Counted from the first letter of the stretch, positions 50,033 to 59,518 are shown. The stretch: DNA of 64,000 nucleotides from Pseudomonas sp. (GCA_030699825.1 JAUYKV010000045.1:1-64000); one strand, 5' to 3'. Notes: generated by a model from the letters alone, not told the origin. A program made the numbers and translations.

Positions 50033-50569
50033 TTAAAACGCAACATCGAGAAACCCCTGGTGCTGGGCCAGCGCATGAGGACTGAACACCAACCAGGGCT
50101 GCTCGCGCTGGAAGACGCCATGAATGAAGGGCGCGATGGACGCTTCGAGCGGCGGTAGCTGCTCAGAGAAGGCATCCACCGGGAAATGCTGCATGCCGAA
50201 CACCTCATCAACCGTCAGCCCGGCGAATATGTCCTGATGGTCGACCACCAGCACCCGCCGCTTCTTGCGCAGCGGCGACAACTCGTTGCCGAAGAAGCCG
50301 CACAGGTCCATCACCGGTAACAGGCGACCGCGCACGTTGGCCACGCCCTTGACCCAGCTTTTGACCCCGGGCAACAGGGTATGGCGCGGCTCATGCAGCA
50401 CCTCGCCGATCTCGCCCATGGGCGCGACGAAAAACCGCTCGCCCATGCGAAAACCGATACCGCTCCAGGTTTGCACGGCAGCCTGCTGCAACGGCAAGCC
50501 AGCCGCCAGCAGCCGGCAACGCTGGTCGATTCCGAGGAGGATTTGAAAAGGGGTCTGTGCGTCCGACAT
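50033..50569 (-). CDS. pilI: CheW-like coupling protein PilI
   Basis: 178 residues, CheW fold: GFRMGERFFVAPMGEIGEVL, the LPGVKSWVKGVANVRGRLLPVMDL core motif, and VLVVDHQDIFAGLTVDEVFG. It links PilJ to the CheW/ATPase part of ChpA. Third gene of the operon, 41 bp after pilH and 84 bp before pilJ. Confidence 0.96.
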   Translation of the reverse strand: MSDAQTPFQILLGIDQRCRLLAAGLPLQQAAVQTWSGIGFRMGERFFVAPMGEIGEVLHEPRHTLLPGVKSWVKGVANVRGRLLPVMDLCGFFGNELSPLRKKRRVLVVDHQDIFAGLTVDEVFGMQHFPVDAFSEQLPPLEASIAPFIHGVFQREQPWLVFSPHALAQHQGFLDVAF

Positions 50570-50610
50570 GCCAGCCGCGGCCTTCTTCTTATTGGATTAC
50601 AGGCACGCCA

Positions 50611-50976
50611 TTAACCGGCCAATACGGCACTCAGGGTTTTCAGCAGTGTCGCTTCGTCAATCGGCTTGGTCAGGTAGTCCTTGGCGCCTTGGCGCTTGCC
50701 CCAGACCTTGTCGGTTTCCTGATCCTTGGTAGTGACGATGATCACCGGGATGTGGCTGGTGTCGGCGTCCTTGGTCAGCTGACGGGTCGCCTGAAAACCA
50801 TTGAGGCCCGGCATGACGATGTCCATCAACACGGCGTCGGGTTTTTCCTGGCGGGCCAGGGCAACGCCATCCGCGCCATTTTCCGCCTTGAGTACCTGAT
50901 GGCCATTCTTTTCCAGCATGGCGGTCAGCTTGTACATCTCGGTCGGCGAGTCATCAACAATCAGAATTCGAGCCAT
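50611..50976 (-). CDS. pilH: CheY-like response regulator PilH
   Basis: 121 residues, a single receiver: acidic pair in ILIVDDSPTE, acceptor Asp52 in AVLMDIVMPGLNG, Thr in VTTKDQ and Lys in YLTKPID. It is phosphorylated by ChpA and opposes PilG in setting retraction. ATG 50976 (MARILIVDD) is used; an upstream in-frame start at 50988 adds four residues. Confidence 0.96.
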   Translation of the reverse strand: MARILIVDDSPTEMYKLTAMLEKNGHQVLKAENGADGVALARQEKPDAVLMDIVMPGLNGFQATRQLTKDADTSHIPVIIVTTKDQETDKVWGKRQGAKDYLTKPIDEATLLKTLSAVLAG

Positions 50977-51023
50977 GGTGTTTCCCAATACATTAAAAGG
51001 CGTCTACAGCTAGGGAGCAGACG

Positions 51024-51431
51024 TCAGGATGCCTGTTCCACCGGGGTGAAGCCAGGGACATGGGCCTTGATCGCGCCGAGCAACTCTTCCTTGCTGAAAG
51101 GTTTGGTCAGATATTGATCGGAGCCAACGATGCGTCCCTTGGCCTTGTCGAACAAGCCGTCCTTGGAGGACAGCATGATCACCGGGGTGGACTTGAAAGC
51201 ACTGTTGTTCTTGATCAGGGCACAGGTCTGATAGCCATCGAGCCGCGGCATCATGATGTCGACAAAAATAATATTTGGGTGGGTGTCGGCGATCTTTGCC
51301 AAAGCATCGAAGCCGTCAACTGCGGTAATTACCTCGCAACCCACTTTCTTCAGCAGGGTTTCCGCGGTACGCCGAATCGTTTTCGAATCGTCGATCACCA
51401 TCACCCTCAAACCCTCGGAATGTTGTTCCAT
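51024..51431 (-). CDS. pilG: CheY-like response regulator PilG
   Basis: 135 residues, a single receiver: VMVIDDSKTIRRT, acceptor Asp58 in IIFVDIMMPRLDGY, Ser in MLSSKDGLFD and Lys in YLTKPFSK. It is the extension-side regulator of twitching and affects cAMP through CyaB in P. aeruginosa. First gene of the operon; its promoter must lie in the 240-bp divergent gap with gshB. Confidence 0.96.
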   Translation of the reverse strand: MEQHSEGLRVMVIDDSKTIRRTAETLLKKVGCEVITAVDGFDALAKIADTHPNIIFVDIMMPRLDGYQTCALIKNNSAFKSTPVIMLSSKDGLFDKAKGRIVGSDQYLTKPFSKEELLGAIKAHVPGFTPVEQAS

Positions 51432-51671
51432 GTTTGCCCTACCATCGCCTCGGTGAGTCGTTATTTTGCGTTCTAATCAGTGCGCCTGAGGCCTTACCAG
51501 CGACGGGTTGCAACCCAATCATCGGGTCTTTTTAGCACACTCTCCCCATGCAAGCTATAAGCCGCGCGGGGCTGGGTTTTTCCTTGACCACCCGCCTTGC
51601 CAGCGCCACCCTGACGCCACATGCTCGTCCCAACACCCTCTAAACCGCTGCCTTTCACGGAGAAATCCCCC

Positions 51672-52622
51672 ATGAGCGTTCGCCTCGGCATTGTCATGGA
51701 CCCCATTACCCAGATCGCCTTTAAAAAAGACAGCTCGCTGGCCATGTTGCTGGCCGCCCAGGCGCGCGGCTGGTCGCTCTTCTATATGGAGCAGAAAGAC
51801 CTTTACCAGGCCAGCGGTGAAGCACGCGCCCGCCTGTGCCCGCTCAACGTATTCAATGACCCCGAGCGCTGGTTCGAATTGGGCGCCGAACACGACGTCG
51901 CACTGAGCGAACTGGATGTGATCCTGATGCGCAAGGATCCACCCTTCGATAACGAGTTCGTTTACTCCACCTACCTGTTGGAGCAGGCCGAGCAGGCCGG
52001 CGTGCTGGTGGTCAACCGCCCGCAGAGCCTGCGCGACTGCAACGAGAAGCTGTTTGCCACCCAGTTCCCCGAATGCACGCCGCCAACCCTGGTCAGTCGC
52101 CGATCCGACATTCTGCGCGAGTTTGCCAAAGAGCAACGTGACATCATTCTCAAACCCTTGGATGGCATGGGCGGATCTTCGATATTTCGTCACTGCGAGG
52201 GCGATCCCAACCTCTCGGTGATTCTCGAGACCCTGACCGCCCACGGCAAACAGCAGATCATGGCGCAACGCTACCTGCCGGCGATCCTCGAGGGCGACAA
52301 GCGCATCCTGATGATCGATGGCGAGCCGGTACCTTATTGTCTGGCACGCATCCCGGCACACGGCGAAACCCGCGGCAACCTCGCCGCCGGTGGCCGTGGC
52401 GAAGCCCGTCCACTGACCGAGCGCGACCGCGAGATCGCCGCTGCCATCGGCCCGACCCTGCGCGAGAAAGGTTTGCTGTTCGTCGGCCTGGACGTGATCG
52501 GCGACTACCTGACCGAAATCAACGTGACCAGCCCGACCTGCATTCGCGAGATAGATGAGGCCTACGACACCCGTATCGGCGAGCGCCTGATGGATGCCAT
52601 CGAAGGCAAGCTGAAGCCGTGA
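51672..52622 (+). CDS. gshB: Glutathione synthetase
   Basis: 316 residues, ATP-grasp enzyme joining gamma-glutamylcysteine and glycine. Motifs: LGIVMDPITQIAFKKDSSLA at the N-terminus, DVILMRKDPPFD, ILKPLDGMGGSSIFR (ATP loop), and the acidic metal site near YLTEINVTSPTC. GGAGA before ATG 51672 fixes the start against an in-frame ATG at 51621. Divergent from pilG and followed by the tonB3-like gene. Confidence 0.97.
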   Translation: MSVRLGIVMDPITQIAFKKDSSLAMLLAAQARGWSLFYMEQKDLYQASGEARARLCPLNVFNDPERWFELGAEHDVALSELDVILMRKDPPFDNEFVYSTYLLEQAEQAGVLVVNRPQSLRDCNEKLFATQFPECTPPTLVSRRSDILREFAKEQRDIILKPLDGMGGSSIFRHCEGDPNLSVILETLTAHGKQQIMAQRYLPAILEGDKRILMIDGEPVPYCLARIPAHGETRGNLAAGGRGEARPLTERDREIAAAIGPTLREKGLLFVGLDVIGDYLTEINVTSPTCIREIDEAYDTRIGERLMDAIEGKLKP

Positions 52623-52648
52623 GTCATAAGCTGAAAGCATGACGCAGG

Positions 52649-52691
52649 TTGCAGCTTGGCGCGTGTCGCTTGCAGCTGGCGGCTCCAAGCC
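52649..52691. repeat. Left copy of a 43-bp direct repeat flanking the tonB3-like gene
   Basis: ttgcagcttggcgcgtgtcg and following bases match 53654-53696 at about 36 of 43 positions. A Pseudomonas-type intergenic repeat placed on both sides of the gene. Confidence 0.6.
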
Positions 52692-52729
52692 GTCAGACTG
52701 CGCGGCAACCTGAACAGACCCGAAATCGC

Positions 52730-53626
52730 ATGAACGCAGCCATCCCCCCACCCGACCGAACCGCCACTGGCGTCCGCCCAGCGGATCGGCTGGGCTTTAC
52801 CCTGTTCCTCGCCGCGGCCCTGCACGCCGCGCTGATTCTCGGCCTGGGCTTCAGCCTGGCCGAACCCAGCCAAATCAGCAAAACCCTGGAAATCACCCTG
52901 TCGACCTTCAAGAGCGAGGAGAAACCGAAAGAAGCCGACTTCCTCGCCCAGGACAACCAGCAGGGCAGCGGCACCCTGGAACACAAGGCCGCGCCGACAA
53001 CTACCGAGCAGGCGCCGTTTCAGGACACCCAGGTCAAGCGCGTGACGCCGCCCGCCGCCCCGGCGCAACCGGCGGTGCGCCAGGAAGCGCCAAAAGCCGC
53101 GGTAGCGACCCGCGCCCCGCAACAGCAAAAGACCCCGGTCAAACGCGAAGCCGCCAAACCCACGGCAAAGGCACCCCCGGCACCGGTATTCGATAGCGCC
53201 CAGCTCTCTGCGGAAATTGCCAGCCTGGAAGCCGACCTGGCCAACGACATCCAGCAGTACGCCAAACGGCCGAAGATCCACCGCCTCAGCGCGGCCTCGA
53301 CCATGCGCGACAAGGGCGCCTGGTACAAGGACGAATGGCGCAAGAAGGTCGAACGGATCGGCAACCTCAACTACCCGGACGATGCGCGCCGCCAGCAGAT
53401 TTACGGCAGCCTGCGGGTGCTGGTCTCGATCAACCGCGACGGCACCCTCTACGAAGTCCAGGTACTGCAGTCCTCCGGCCAGCAGCTGCTCGACCAGGCC
53501 GCCCTGCGTATCGTACGCCTGGCCGCGCCCTACGCCCCGTTCACCGGCGACCTGGCCGATATCGACCGCCTGGAAATCATCCGCACCTGGCGCTTCGAGC
53601 GCGGCGACCGCCTGTCCAGCAACTGA
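52730..53626 (+). CDS. tonB3: TonB family protein, TonB3-like
   Basis: 298 residues: a short cytoplasmic start, one membrane anchor (FTLFLAAALHAALILGLGFSLA, about 22-43), a long Pro/Ala/Lys/Gln-rich periplasmic spacer (about 60-160), then a TonB C-terminal domain (KKVERIGNLNYPDDARRQQIYGSLRVLV, ending IIRTWRFERGD). It would pass proton-motive energy to outer-membrane receptors. The position between gshB and algH is that of PAO1 PA0406, reported as TonB3 and needed for normal twitching; the assignment rests on synteny as well as fold. No ExbB/ExbD nearby. ATG 52730 is used; upstream frame reads a repeat. Confidence 0.88.
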   Translation: MNAAIPPPDRTATGVRPADRLGFTLFLAAALHAALILGLGFSLAEPSQISKTLEITLSTFKSEEKPKEADFLAQDNQQGSGTLEHKAAPTTTEQAPFQDTQVKRVTPPAAPAQPAVRQEAPKAAVATRAPQQQKTPVKREAAKPTAKAPPAPVFDSAQLSAEIASLEADLANDIQQYAKRPKIHRLSAASTMRDKGAWYKDEWRKKVERIGNLNYPDDARRQQIYGSLRVLVSINRDGTLYEVQVLQSSGQQLLDQAALRIVRLAAPYAPFTGDLADIDRLEIIRTWRFERGDRLSSN

Positions 53627-53653
53627 CGCGGCCGATTCAACACGGTTTTTTTC

Positions 53654-53696
53654 TTGCAGCCTGCCGCGTGACGCTTGAAGCTCTCGGCTCCAGGCC
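53654..53696. repeat. Right copy of the 43-bp direct repeat flanking the tonB3-like gene
   Basis: See 52649-52691; it begins ttgcagcctgccgcgtgacg and ends gcc. It lies just upstream of algH and covers the region where its ribosome site should be. Confidence 0.6.
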
Positions 53697-53710
53697 TGAA
53701 ACTAATGCCC

Positions 53711-54280
53711 ATGAAAGACGCCAACCCGAGCTACCTCAAGCACCAGTTCCTGATTGCCATGCCGCACATGGCCGATCCGCATTTCGCGCAGACCCTGATC
53801 TACCTGATCGAACACAACGAGCAGGGCGCCATGGGTCTGGTGATCAACCGCCCGAACGGTCTCAGCCTGGCCGACGTGCTGGAGCAACTGCGCCCGGGAA
53901 GTGAACCGCCGGTGCCCTGCCAGGACCTGCCGATTTTCTCTGGTGGCCCGGTGCAGACCGATCGCGGTTTCGTCCTGCACCCGGCCGGCCCGCAGTTCCA
54001 GGCCACCCTGGAACTCGGTGAACTGGGCCTGTCCACCTCCCAGGACGTGCTGTTCGCGATTGCCGACGGCACGGGACCGGCAAAATACCTGATCACCCTC
54101 GGTTATGCCGGCTGGGATGCCGGGCAACTGGAAACCGAACTGGCCGACAACGCCTGGCTGACCTGTCCGGCCGACAGCGCCATCCTCTTCGATCTGCCCT
54201 TCGATCAGCGCCTGAACGCCGCCGCCGCGTGCCTGGGCGTCAACCTCAGCCTGCTCACCTCGCAAGCCGGGCACGCCTGA
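53711..54280 (+). CDS. algH: YqgE/AlgH family protein
   Basis: 189 residues, the P. aeruginosa AlgH length. YqgE fold hallmarks: FLIAMPHMADPHF, EHNEQGAMGLVINRP, FSGGPVQTDRGFVLH and LGYAGWDAGQLE. AlgH was linked to alginate regulation in P. aeruginosa, but the biochemical role of YqgE is not settled. ATG 53711 is preferred by alignment; ATG 53705 is two codons upstream. It overlaps ruvX by one base, so they are coupled. Confidence 0.93.
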   Translation: MKDANPSYLKHQFLIAMPHMADPHFAQTLIYLIEHNEQGAMGLVINRPNGLSLADVLEQLRPGSEPPVPCQDLPIFSGGPVQTDRGFVLHPAGPQFQATLELGELGLSTSQDVLFAIADGTGPAKYLITLGYAGWDAGQLETELADNAWLTCPADSAILFDLPFDQRLNAAAACLGVNLSLLTSQAGHA

Positions 54281-54717
54281 TGAGCGAGGCCAAGCCGCTG
54301 CGCCTGCTATTGGGTTTCGATTACGGCAGCAAGCAGATCGGCGTTGCCGTCGGCCAGGTGATCACCGGTCAGGCCCGCGAGCTGTGCATCCTCAAGGCGC
54401 AGAACGGCGTGCCGGACTGGCAAAAGGTCGAAACCCTGATCAAGGAATGGCAGCCGGATGCCATAGTCGTTGGCTTACCCTTGAACATGGACGGCACGAA
54501 AAGCGAGATGAGCGACCGTGCCGAGAAGTTTGCCCGCCGCCTTAATGGCCGCTTCAACCTGCCCGTGCATACCCACGACGAACGCCTGACCACCTATGAA
54601 GCCAAGGGCCAGCGCCTGCAACAGGGGCAGAACAGCGGCTACCGCGAACGCCCGGTCGATGCCCTGGCCGCCGCACTCTTATTGCAGGGCTGGCTAGAAG
54701 AAAATTGTTCGGGCTGA
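54280..54717 (+). CDS. ruvX: Holliday-junction resolvase-like RuvX (YqgF)
   Basis: 145 residues with an RNase H-like fold: [16 protein letters not shown] (first catalytic Asp), [11 protein letters not shown] (Glu/Asp region) and [10 protein letters not shown] with the [13 protein letters not shown] end. YqgF proteins act in 16S rRNA 3' maturation and can resolve junctions. Start ATG overlaps the algH stop (TGATG). Confidence 0.94.
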   Translation: MSEAKPLRLLLGFDYGSKQIGVAVGQVITGQARELCILKAQNGVPDWQKVETLIKEWQPDAIVVGLPLNMDGTKSEMSDRAEKFARRLNGRFNLPVHTHDERLTTYEAKGQRLQQGQNSGYRERPVDALAAALLLQGWLEENCSG

Positions 54718-54749
54718 CCGCCCACCGAGTCTGTATCTGGAGTGTTGCC

Positions 54750-55256
54750 ATGAGCCTACCCAACCCTGCCGAACTGCTGCCACAAATGGCCGCGGCGCTG
54801 ATCAAGCATCTCAATCAGCGGCAGATCAGCGAACCACGCTTTATCGGCATCCGCACTGGCGGCGTGTGGGTCGCTCAAGCGCTGCTGGAGAGCCTGGGCA
54901 ATCCGGCGCCGCTGGGTATCCTCGACGTGTCCTTCTACCGCGATGATTTCACCCAGAACGGTTTGCACCCACAGGTACAGCCGTCCGAGCTGCCGTTCGA
55001 GGTCGAAGGCCAGCACCTGGTGCTGATCGACGACGTATTGATGAGCGGACGCACCATTCGCGCCGCCCTTAACGAGCTGTTCGATTACGGCCGCCCGGCC
55101 AGCGTGACCCTGGTCTGCCTGCTCGACCTGAATGCCCACGAGTTGCCGATTCGTCCCGACGTGGTCGGTGCCAGCCTGTCGCTGGACGCCGGGCAACGGG
55201 TCAAACTGTCCGGCCCCACGCCGCTAACCCTCGAACTCCAGATGCTGGCCAACTGA
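54750..55256 (+). CDS. pyrR: PyrR: bifunctional pyr regulator / uracil phosphoribosyltransferase
   Basis: 168 residues, PRTase type I fold: [24 protein letters not shown] and the PRPP loop [17 protein letters not shown]. In pseudomonads PyrR helps control pyr genes, though not always by RNA attenuation as in Bacillus; I see no clear PyrR-binding leader here. GGAG eight bases upstream sets ATG 54750. Directly upstream of pyrB. Confidence 0.95.
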   Translation: MSLPNPAELLPQMAAALIKHLNQRQISEPRFIGIRTGGVWVAQALLESLGNPAPLGILDVSFYRDDFTQNGLHPQVQPSELPFEVEGQHLVLIDDVLMSGRTIRAALNELFDYGRPASVTLVCLLDLNAHELPIRPDVVGASLSLDAGQRVKLSGPTPLTLELQMLAN

Positions 55257-55267
55257 GAATGATCGCG

Positions 55268-56278
55268 ATGACCCCTACGGACGGCAAGCGCCCGCTGCAG
55301 CTCAACGACCAAGACCAACTGCGCCACTTCCTCACCCTCGACGGCCTGCCGCGCGAGCTGCTGACGGAAATCCTCGACACCGCCGACTCCTTTCTCGAAG
55401 TCGGTGCGCGCGCGGTGAAGAAGGTGCCGCTGCTGCGCGGCAAGACCGTGTGCAATGTGTTCTTCGAGAACTCCACGCGCACCCGCACCACCTTCGAACT
55501 GGCCGCCCAGCGCCTGTCCGCCGACGTCATCACCCTCAACGTGTCGACCAGCTCGACCAGCAAGGGCGAGACCCTGTTCGACACCCTGCGCAACCTCGAG
55601 GCCATGGCCGCCGACATCTTCGTGGTGCGCCATGCCGATTCGGGCGCCGCACACTTTATCGCCGAGCACGTATGCCCGAACCTGGCGATCATCAACGGTG
55701 GCGACGGCCGTCACGCCCACCCGACCCAGGGCATGCTCGACATGCTGACCATCCGCCGGCACAAGGGTGGCTTCGAGAATCTGTCGGTGGCCATCGTCGG
55801 CGATATCCTGCACTCGCGGGTGGCCCGCTCGAACATGCTGGCACTCAAGACCCTCGGCTGCCCGGACATCCGCGTGATCGCGCCCAAGACCCTGTTGCCG
55901 GTCGGCATCGAGCAGTACGGCGTGACCGTCTACAGCGACATGGCCGCCGGACTCAAGGACGTCGACGTGGTGATCATGCTGCGCCTGCAGCGCGAGCGCA
56001 TGACCGGCGGCCTGTTGCCCAGCGAGGGCGAGTTCTACCGCCTGTTCGGCCTCACCGAACAACGCCTGGCCCTGGCCAAACCGGATGCCCTGGTGATGCA
56101 CCCGGGGCCGATCAACCGCGGCGTGGAAATCGAGTCGGCGGTGGCCGATGGCCCGCAATCGGTGATCCTCAACCAGGTCACCTACGGCATCGCCGTGCGC
56201 ATGGCCGTGCTGTCGATGGCCATGAGCGGGCAGAATGCCCAGCGCCAACTCAACCAGGAAGCCGAGGAGTCCAACTGA
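55268..56278 (+). CDS. pyrB: Aspartate carbamoyltransferase catalytic chain
   Basis: 336 residues. It joins carbamoyl phosphate and aspartate, the first committed pyrimidine step. Motifs: the carbamoyl-phosphate loop [30 protein letters not shown], the HADSGAAHF and [16 protein letters not shown] segments, and [12 protein letters not shown]. The long N-terminus is characteristic of the Pseudomonas class A ATCase, which needs PyrC' to assemble. ATG 55268 ([12 protein letters not shown]) is chosen by alignment over ATG 55259. Confidence 0.97.
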   Translation: MTPTDGKRPLQLNDQDQLRHFLTLDGLPRELLTEILDTADSFLEVGARAVKKVPLLRGKTVCNVFFENSTRTRTTFELAAQRLSADVITLNVSTSSTSKGETLFDTLRNLEAMAADIFVVRHADSGAAHFIAEHVCPNLAIINGGDGRHAHPTQGMLDMLTIRRHKGGFENLSVAIVGDILHSRVARSNMLALKTLGCPDIRVIAPKTLLPVGIEQYGVTVYSDMAAGLKDVDVVIMLRLQRERMTGGLLPSEGEFYRLFGLTEQRLALAKPDALVMHPGPINRGVEIESAVADGPQSVILNQVTYGIAVRMAVLSMAMSGQNAQRQLNQEAEESN

Positions 56279-57549
56279 TGCGTATCGCAATCCTTGGCGC
56301 CCGCGTCATCGACCCCAGCAGCAACCTCGACCAGGTCGCCGACCTGTTCATCGACGCCGGCAAGCTCATCGCCATCGGCCAGACCCCGGCCGGTTTCGTC
56401 GCGGAGAAGATCATCAACGCCCAGGGTTTGGTGGCCGCGCCCGGCCTGGTCGACCTGTCCGTCGCCCTGCGCGAACCCGGGTACAGCCGTAAAGGCAGCA
56501 TCGCCAGCGAAACCCTCGCCGCAGCAGCCGGGGGCGTCACCAGCCTGTGCTGCCCGCCCTTTACCAAACCGGTGCTGGACACCCCGGCGGTGGCCGAACT
56601 GATCCTCGACCGCGCCCGCGAGGCCGGTCACACCAAGGTTTTCCCCATAGGCGCGTTGAGCAAGGGGCTGGACGGTGAACAGCTGGCCGAACTGGTGGCC
56701 CTGCGCGACGCCGGTTGCGTGGCCTTTGGCAACGGTCTGGATAGCTTCCGCAACACCCGTACCCTGCGCCGCGCCCTGGAATACGCCGCCACCTTCGACC
56801 TGACGGTGATCTTCCACTCCCAGGATCACGACCTGGCCGAGGGCGGCCTGGCCCATGAAGGCGCTACGGCCAGCTTCCTCGGCCTGGCCGGCATCCCGGA
56901 AAGCGCCGAAACCGTGGCCCTGGCTCGCGACCTGCTGCTGGTCGAGCAAAGTGGCGTGCGCGCCCACTTCAGCCAACTGACCAGCGCCCGCGGCGCGCAA
57001 CTGATCGCCGAGGCCCAGGCCCGCGGCCTGCCGGTGACGGCGGATGTGGCGCTGTATCAGTTGATCCTCACCGATGAGGCCTTGAGCGACTTCTCCAGCC
57101 TCTATCACGTGCAACCGCCACTGCGTACCCGCGCCGACCGCGACGGCCTGCGCGCGGCCGTGAAAAACGGGGTGATCTCAGCCATCTCCAGCCATCACCA
57201 GCCCCATGAACGCGACGCCAAGCTCGCCCCCTTCGGCGCCACCGAACCGGGCATCAGCAGCGTGCAACTGCTGCTACCACTGGCCATGAGCCTGGTGCAA
57301 GACGGCCTGCTCGACCTGCCAACCCTGCTCGCGCGCCTGTCCAGCGGCCCGGCCCAGGCCCTGCGCCTGCCTGCCGGACGCCTGAACGTGGGCGCAGCGG
57401 CCGACCTGCTGCTATTCGATCCACAGGCCTCGACCCTGGCCGGGGAAAGCTGGTATTCCAAAGGTGCCAACTGCCCGTTTATCGGTCACTGCCTGCCGGG
57501 CGCGGTGCGCTACACCCTGGTGGACGGACGCATCAGCTACCAGGCGTGA
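56278..57549 (+). CDS. pyrC': Non-catalytic dihydroorotase-like ATCase subunit PyrC'
   Basis: 423 residues with the amidohydrolase fold of dihydroorotase, but the metal-binding DxHxH motif reads Asp-Leu-Ser-Val-Ala (residues 59-63), so both zinc-ligand histidines are lost (Ser61, Ala63) while REPG and the rest of the barrel remain. This is the known inactive pseudo-DHOase that forms a dodecamer with PyrB in pseudomonads. It overlaps the pyrB stop by one base (TGATG), so subunits are made together. An active pyrC must be elsewhere in the genome. Confidence 0.95.
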   Translation: MRIAILGARVIDPSSNLDQVADLFIDAGKLIAIGQTPAGFVAEKIINAQGLVAAPGLVDLSVALREPGYSRKGSIASETLAAAAGGVTSLCCPPFTKPVLDTPAVAELILDRAREAGHTKVFPIGALSKGLDGEQLAELVALRDAGCVAFGNGLDSFRNTRTLRRALEYAATFDLTVIFHSQDHDLAEGGLAHEGATASFLGLAGIPESAETVALARDLLLVEQSGVRAHFSQLTSARGAQLIAEAQARGLPVTADVALYQLILTDEALSDFSSLYHVQPPLRTRADRDGLRAAVKNGVISAISSHHQPHERDAKLAPFGATEPGISSVQLLLPLAMSLVQDGLLDLPTLLARLSSGPAQALRLPAGRLNVGAAADLLLFDPQASTLAGESWYSKGANCPFIGHCLPGAVRYTLVDGRISYQA

Positions 57550-57578
57550 CTACTAACGCATAAGGGTGGCTGGGCTAT

Positions 57579-57686
57579 GTGGGAGGCGCTTCAGCGGCGA
57601 GCTTTTAACGGCTCTATCGCGGCTACGACTGCATGGATGCAGGAGGTAGTGCGAAGCAGGATGCCAGAGCCGATAGCCCCTCCCAC
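57579..57686. repeat. Intergenic repeat downstream of pyrC'
   Basis: gtgggagg (57579-57586) and cctcccac (57679-57686) form the ends of a widely seen Pseudomonas intergenic element with GGCGCTTCAGCGGCGAGC inside; no T tract. Confidence 0.5.
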
Positions 57687-57749
57687 GGCAGGGTTGAACC
57701 TCATCGGCGAATGACACTCACCCAGTGCGGTCGATGTTTTATCAGGCCT

Positions 57750-58151
57750 TCAGCTACGCTGGGCATTCTTGATCGAGATCTGCTCGTTCAGCGTCCAGAA
57801 GTCGTAGAGCACGCCGATAAGGAACAGCCCACCGGTGAGCAGGTAGAGGATCCCGCTGATCCACTTGCCCTGGTACATGCGGTGCACACCGAAAATGCCG
57901 AGGAAGGTCAGCAGAATCCAGGCCACGTTGTAATCGGTGTCGCCAGCGGTGAAGCGCAGATCGGCCTCGCGATCCATCGCCGGGATCAGGAACAGGTCGA
58001 TGATCCAGCCAATAAACAGCAGGCCGAGGGTAAAGAACCAGATGGTCCCGGTGACTGGCTTGCCGTAATAGAAGCGGTGCGCACCGAGAAACCCGAAGAT
58101 CCACAGCAGATAACCGATGACCTTGCTATGGGTGTCCTTTGTTACGTCCAT
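57750..58151 (-). CDS. TM2 domain membrane protein, two-copy
   Basis: 133 residues carrying two TM2 units: IFGFLGAHRFYYGKPVTG then WIIDLFLIPAMD, and TFLGIFGVHRMYQGKWISG then LIGVLYDFWTLN. Each pairs two membrane helices with a G-x-H-R-x-Y-x-G turn. Function unknown (often 'NINE' or TM2 proteins). AGGAG precedes the ATG. Upstream of it lies the pilU terminator region, so it is probably a single-gene transcript. Confidence 0.85.
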   Translation of the reverse strand: MDVTKDTHSKVIGYLLWIFGFLGAHRFYYGKPVTGTIWFFTLGLLFIGWIIDLFLIPAMDREADLRFTAGDTDYNVAWILLTFLGIFGVHRMYQGKWISGILYLLTGGLFLIGVLYDFWTLNEQISIKNAQRS

Positions 58152-58220
58152 GCCTTGCTCCTAAGCTGCTGAATGGTACCAATGAGACCGGCAAGACCAC
58201 GCTGGGTTTACCGCTCGCTG

Positions 58221-58244
58221 AAAAAAAGCCCGCGAGCGCGGGCT
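58221..58244 (-). terminator. Intrinsic terminator of pilTU
   Basis: Stem agcccgcg (58227-58234) with cgcgggct (58237-58244) and, read on the minus strand, a following run of seven T's (58221-58227). It lies just past the pilU stop. Confidence 0.9.
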
Positions 58245-58262
58245 GGATCAGACGTCGCTAGC

Positions 58263-59408
58263 TCAACGAAAACGCCGGCCCGGGTCTTCCGGGGCGACTT
58301 CCAGAGACAGGCCGTCGCTCATATGGGCCAGGTGGTCGCCGTCGGTTTCCGAGCCGAGCTTGATCAGCAGGCGCAAGTCGTTCGCCGAGTCGGCGTAGAG
58401 CAACGCATCTTCGTAGGTGATTTCACCCTGGCTGTAGAGGTTGTACAGCGCCTGGTCGAAGGTCTGCATGCCCAGTTCGGTGGACCGCTTCATCAGGGCC
58501 TTGAGCTCATGCACCTCGCCCTTGCGGATCAGGTCGGCGGCCAACGGGGTGTTGATCAGCACCTCGATCACCGCGCGACGGCCTTTGCCGTCCGGGGTCG
58601 GGATCAGCTGCTGGGCGACTATGGCCTTGAGGTTGAGCGACAGGTCCATCCATACCTGGTTTTGCCGGTCGGCCGGGAAGAAGTTGATGATCCGGTCCAG
58701 CGCCTGGTTGGCGTTGTTGGCGTGCAGGGTTGCCAGGCACAGGTGACCGGTTTCGGCGAAGGCGACGGCATGGTCCATGGTCTCGCGGGTGCGCACCTCA
58801 CCGATGAGAATGACGTCCGGCGCCTGGCGCAGGGTGTTCTTCAGCGCCACCTCGAAGGACTCGGTGTCGATGCCGACCTCGCGCTGGGTGACGATGCAAC
58901 TCTGGTGCTGGTGGATGTACTCGATCGGGTCTTCGATGGAGATGATGTGACCACTGCTGTTCTTGTTGCGGTAGCCGATCATCGCCGCCAGCGAGGTCGA
59001 CTTGCCGGTACCGGTGGCACCGACGAACAGCACCAGACCGCGCTTGGTCAGCGCCAGCTTCTTGAGGATTTCCGGCAGTTTGAGCTCATCCAGGGTCGGG
59101 ATGTTGGTCTCGATGCGGCGCAGCACCATGCCGGCCAGGTTACGCTGGTAAAAGGCACTGACGCGGAAGCGACCGACGCCACGGGCGCTGATGGCGAAGT
59201 TGCATTCGTGGCTCTCGGCGAAGTCGCGGCGCTGTTGCTCGTTCATCACCGAGTGCACGGTTTCCCGGGTTTGCTCGGGCGACATGGGGTTCTTGGTCAC
59301 CGGCAGGATCTTGCCATTGACCTTCATCGACGGCGGTACGCCGGCGGTGATGAACAGATCCGAGCCGCCTTTTTCGACCATCAGGCGCAGCAGTTTTTCG
59401 AATTCCAT
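58263..59408 (-). CDS. pilU: Twitching-motility ATPase PilU
   Basis: 381 residues, PilT-family secretion ATPase: N-terminal PAS-like part (GGSDLFITAGVPPSMKVNG), Walker A GATGTGKST, Asp box IISIEDPIEYIH, Walker B-like APDVILIGEVRTRET and the His box AETGHLCLATLHANNA. PilU assists PilT in retraction. The C-terminal extension beyond PilT (about 40 residues, ending EDPGRRFR) is a PilU feature. It follows pilT after 110 bp. Confidence 0.97.
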   Translation of the reverse strand: MEFEKLLRLMVEKGGSDLFITAGVPPSMKVNGKILPVTKNPMSPEQTRETVHSVMNEQQRRDFAESHECNFAISARGVGRFRVSAFYQRNLAGMVLRRIETNIPTLDELKLPEILKKLALTKRGLVLFVGATGTGKSTSLAAMIGYRNKNSSGHIISIEDPIEYIHQHQSCIVTQREVGIDTESFEVALKNTLRQAPDVILIGEVRTRETMDHAVAFAETGHLCLATLHANNANQALDRIINFFPADRQNQVWMDLSLNLKAIVAQQLIPTPDGKGRRAVIEVLINTPLAADLIRKGEVHELKALMKRSTELGMQTFDQALYNLYSQGEITYEDALLYADSANDLRLLIKLGSETDGDHLAHMSDGLSLEVAPEDPGRRFR

Positions 59409-59518
59409 GCGTTATCTCGCCCATCACTGTCACGCGCGTGGTCAACCACCCGCTGCTGGGGCGCGCGCCTCGCCAGCAATCTGGGTTCTGGCCAGCCTCG
59501 CGACCGACCAGACAAGGA

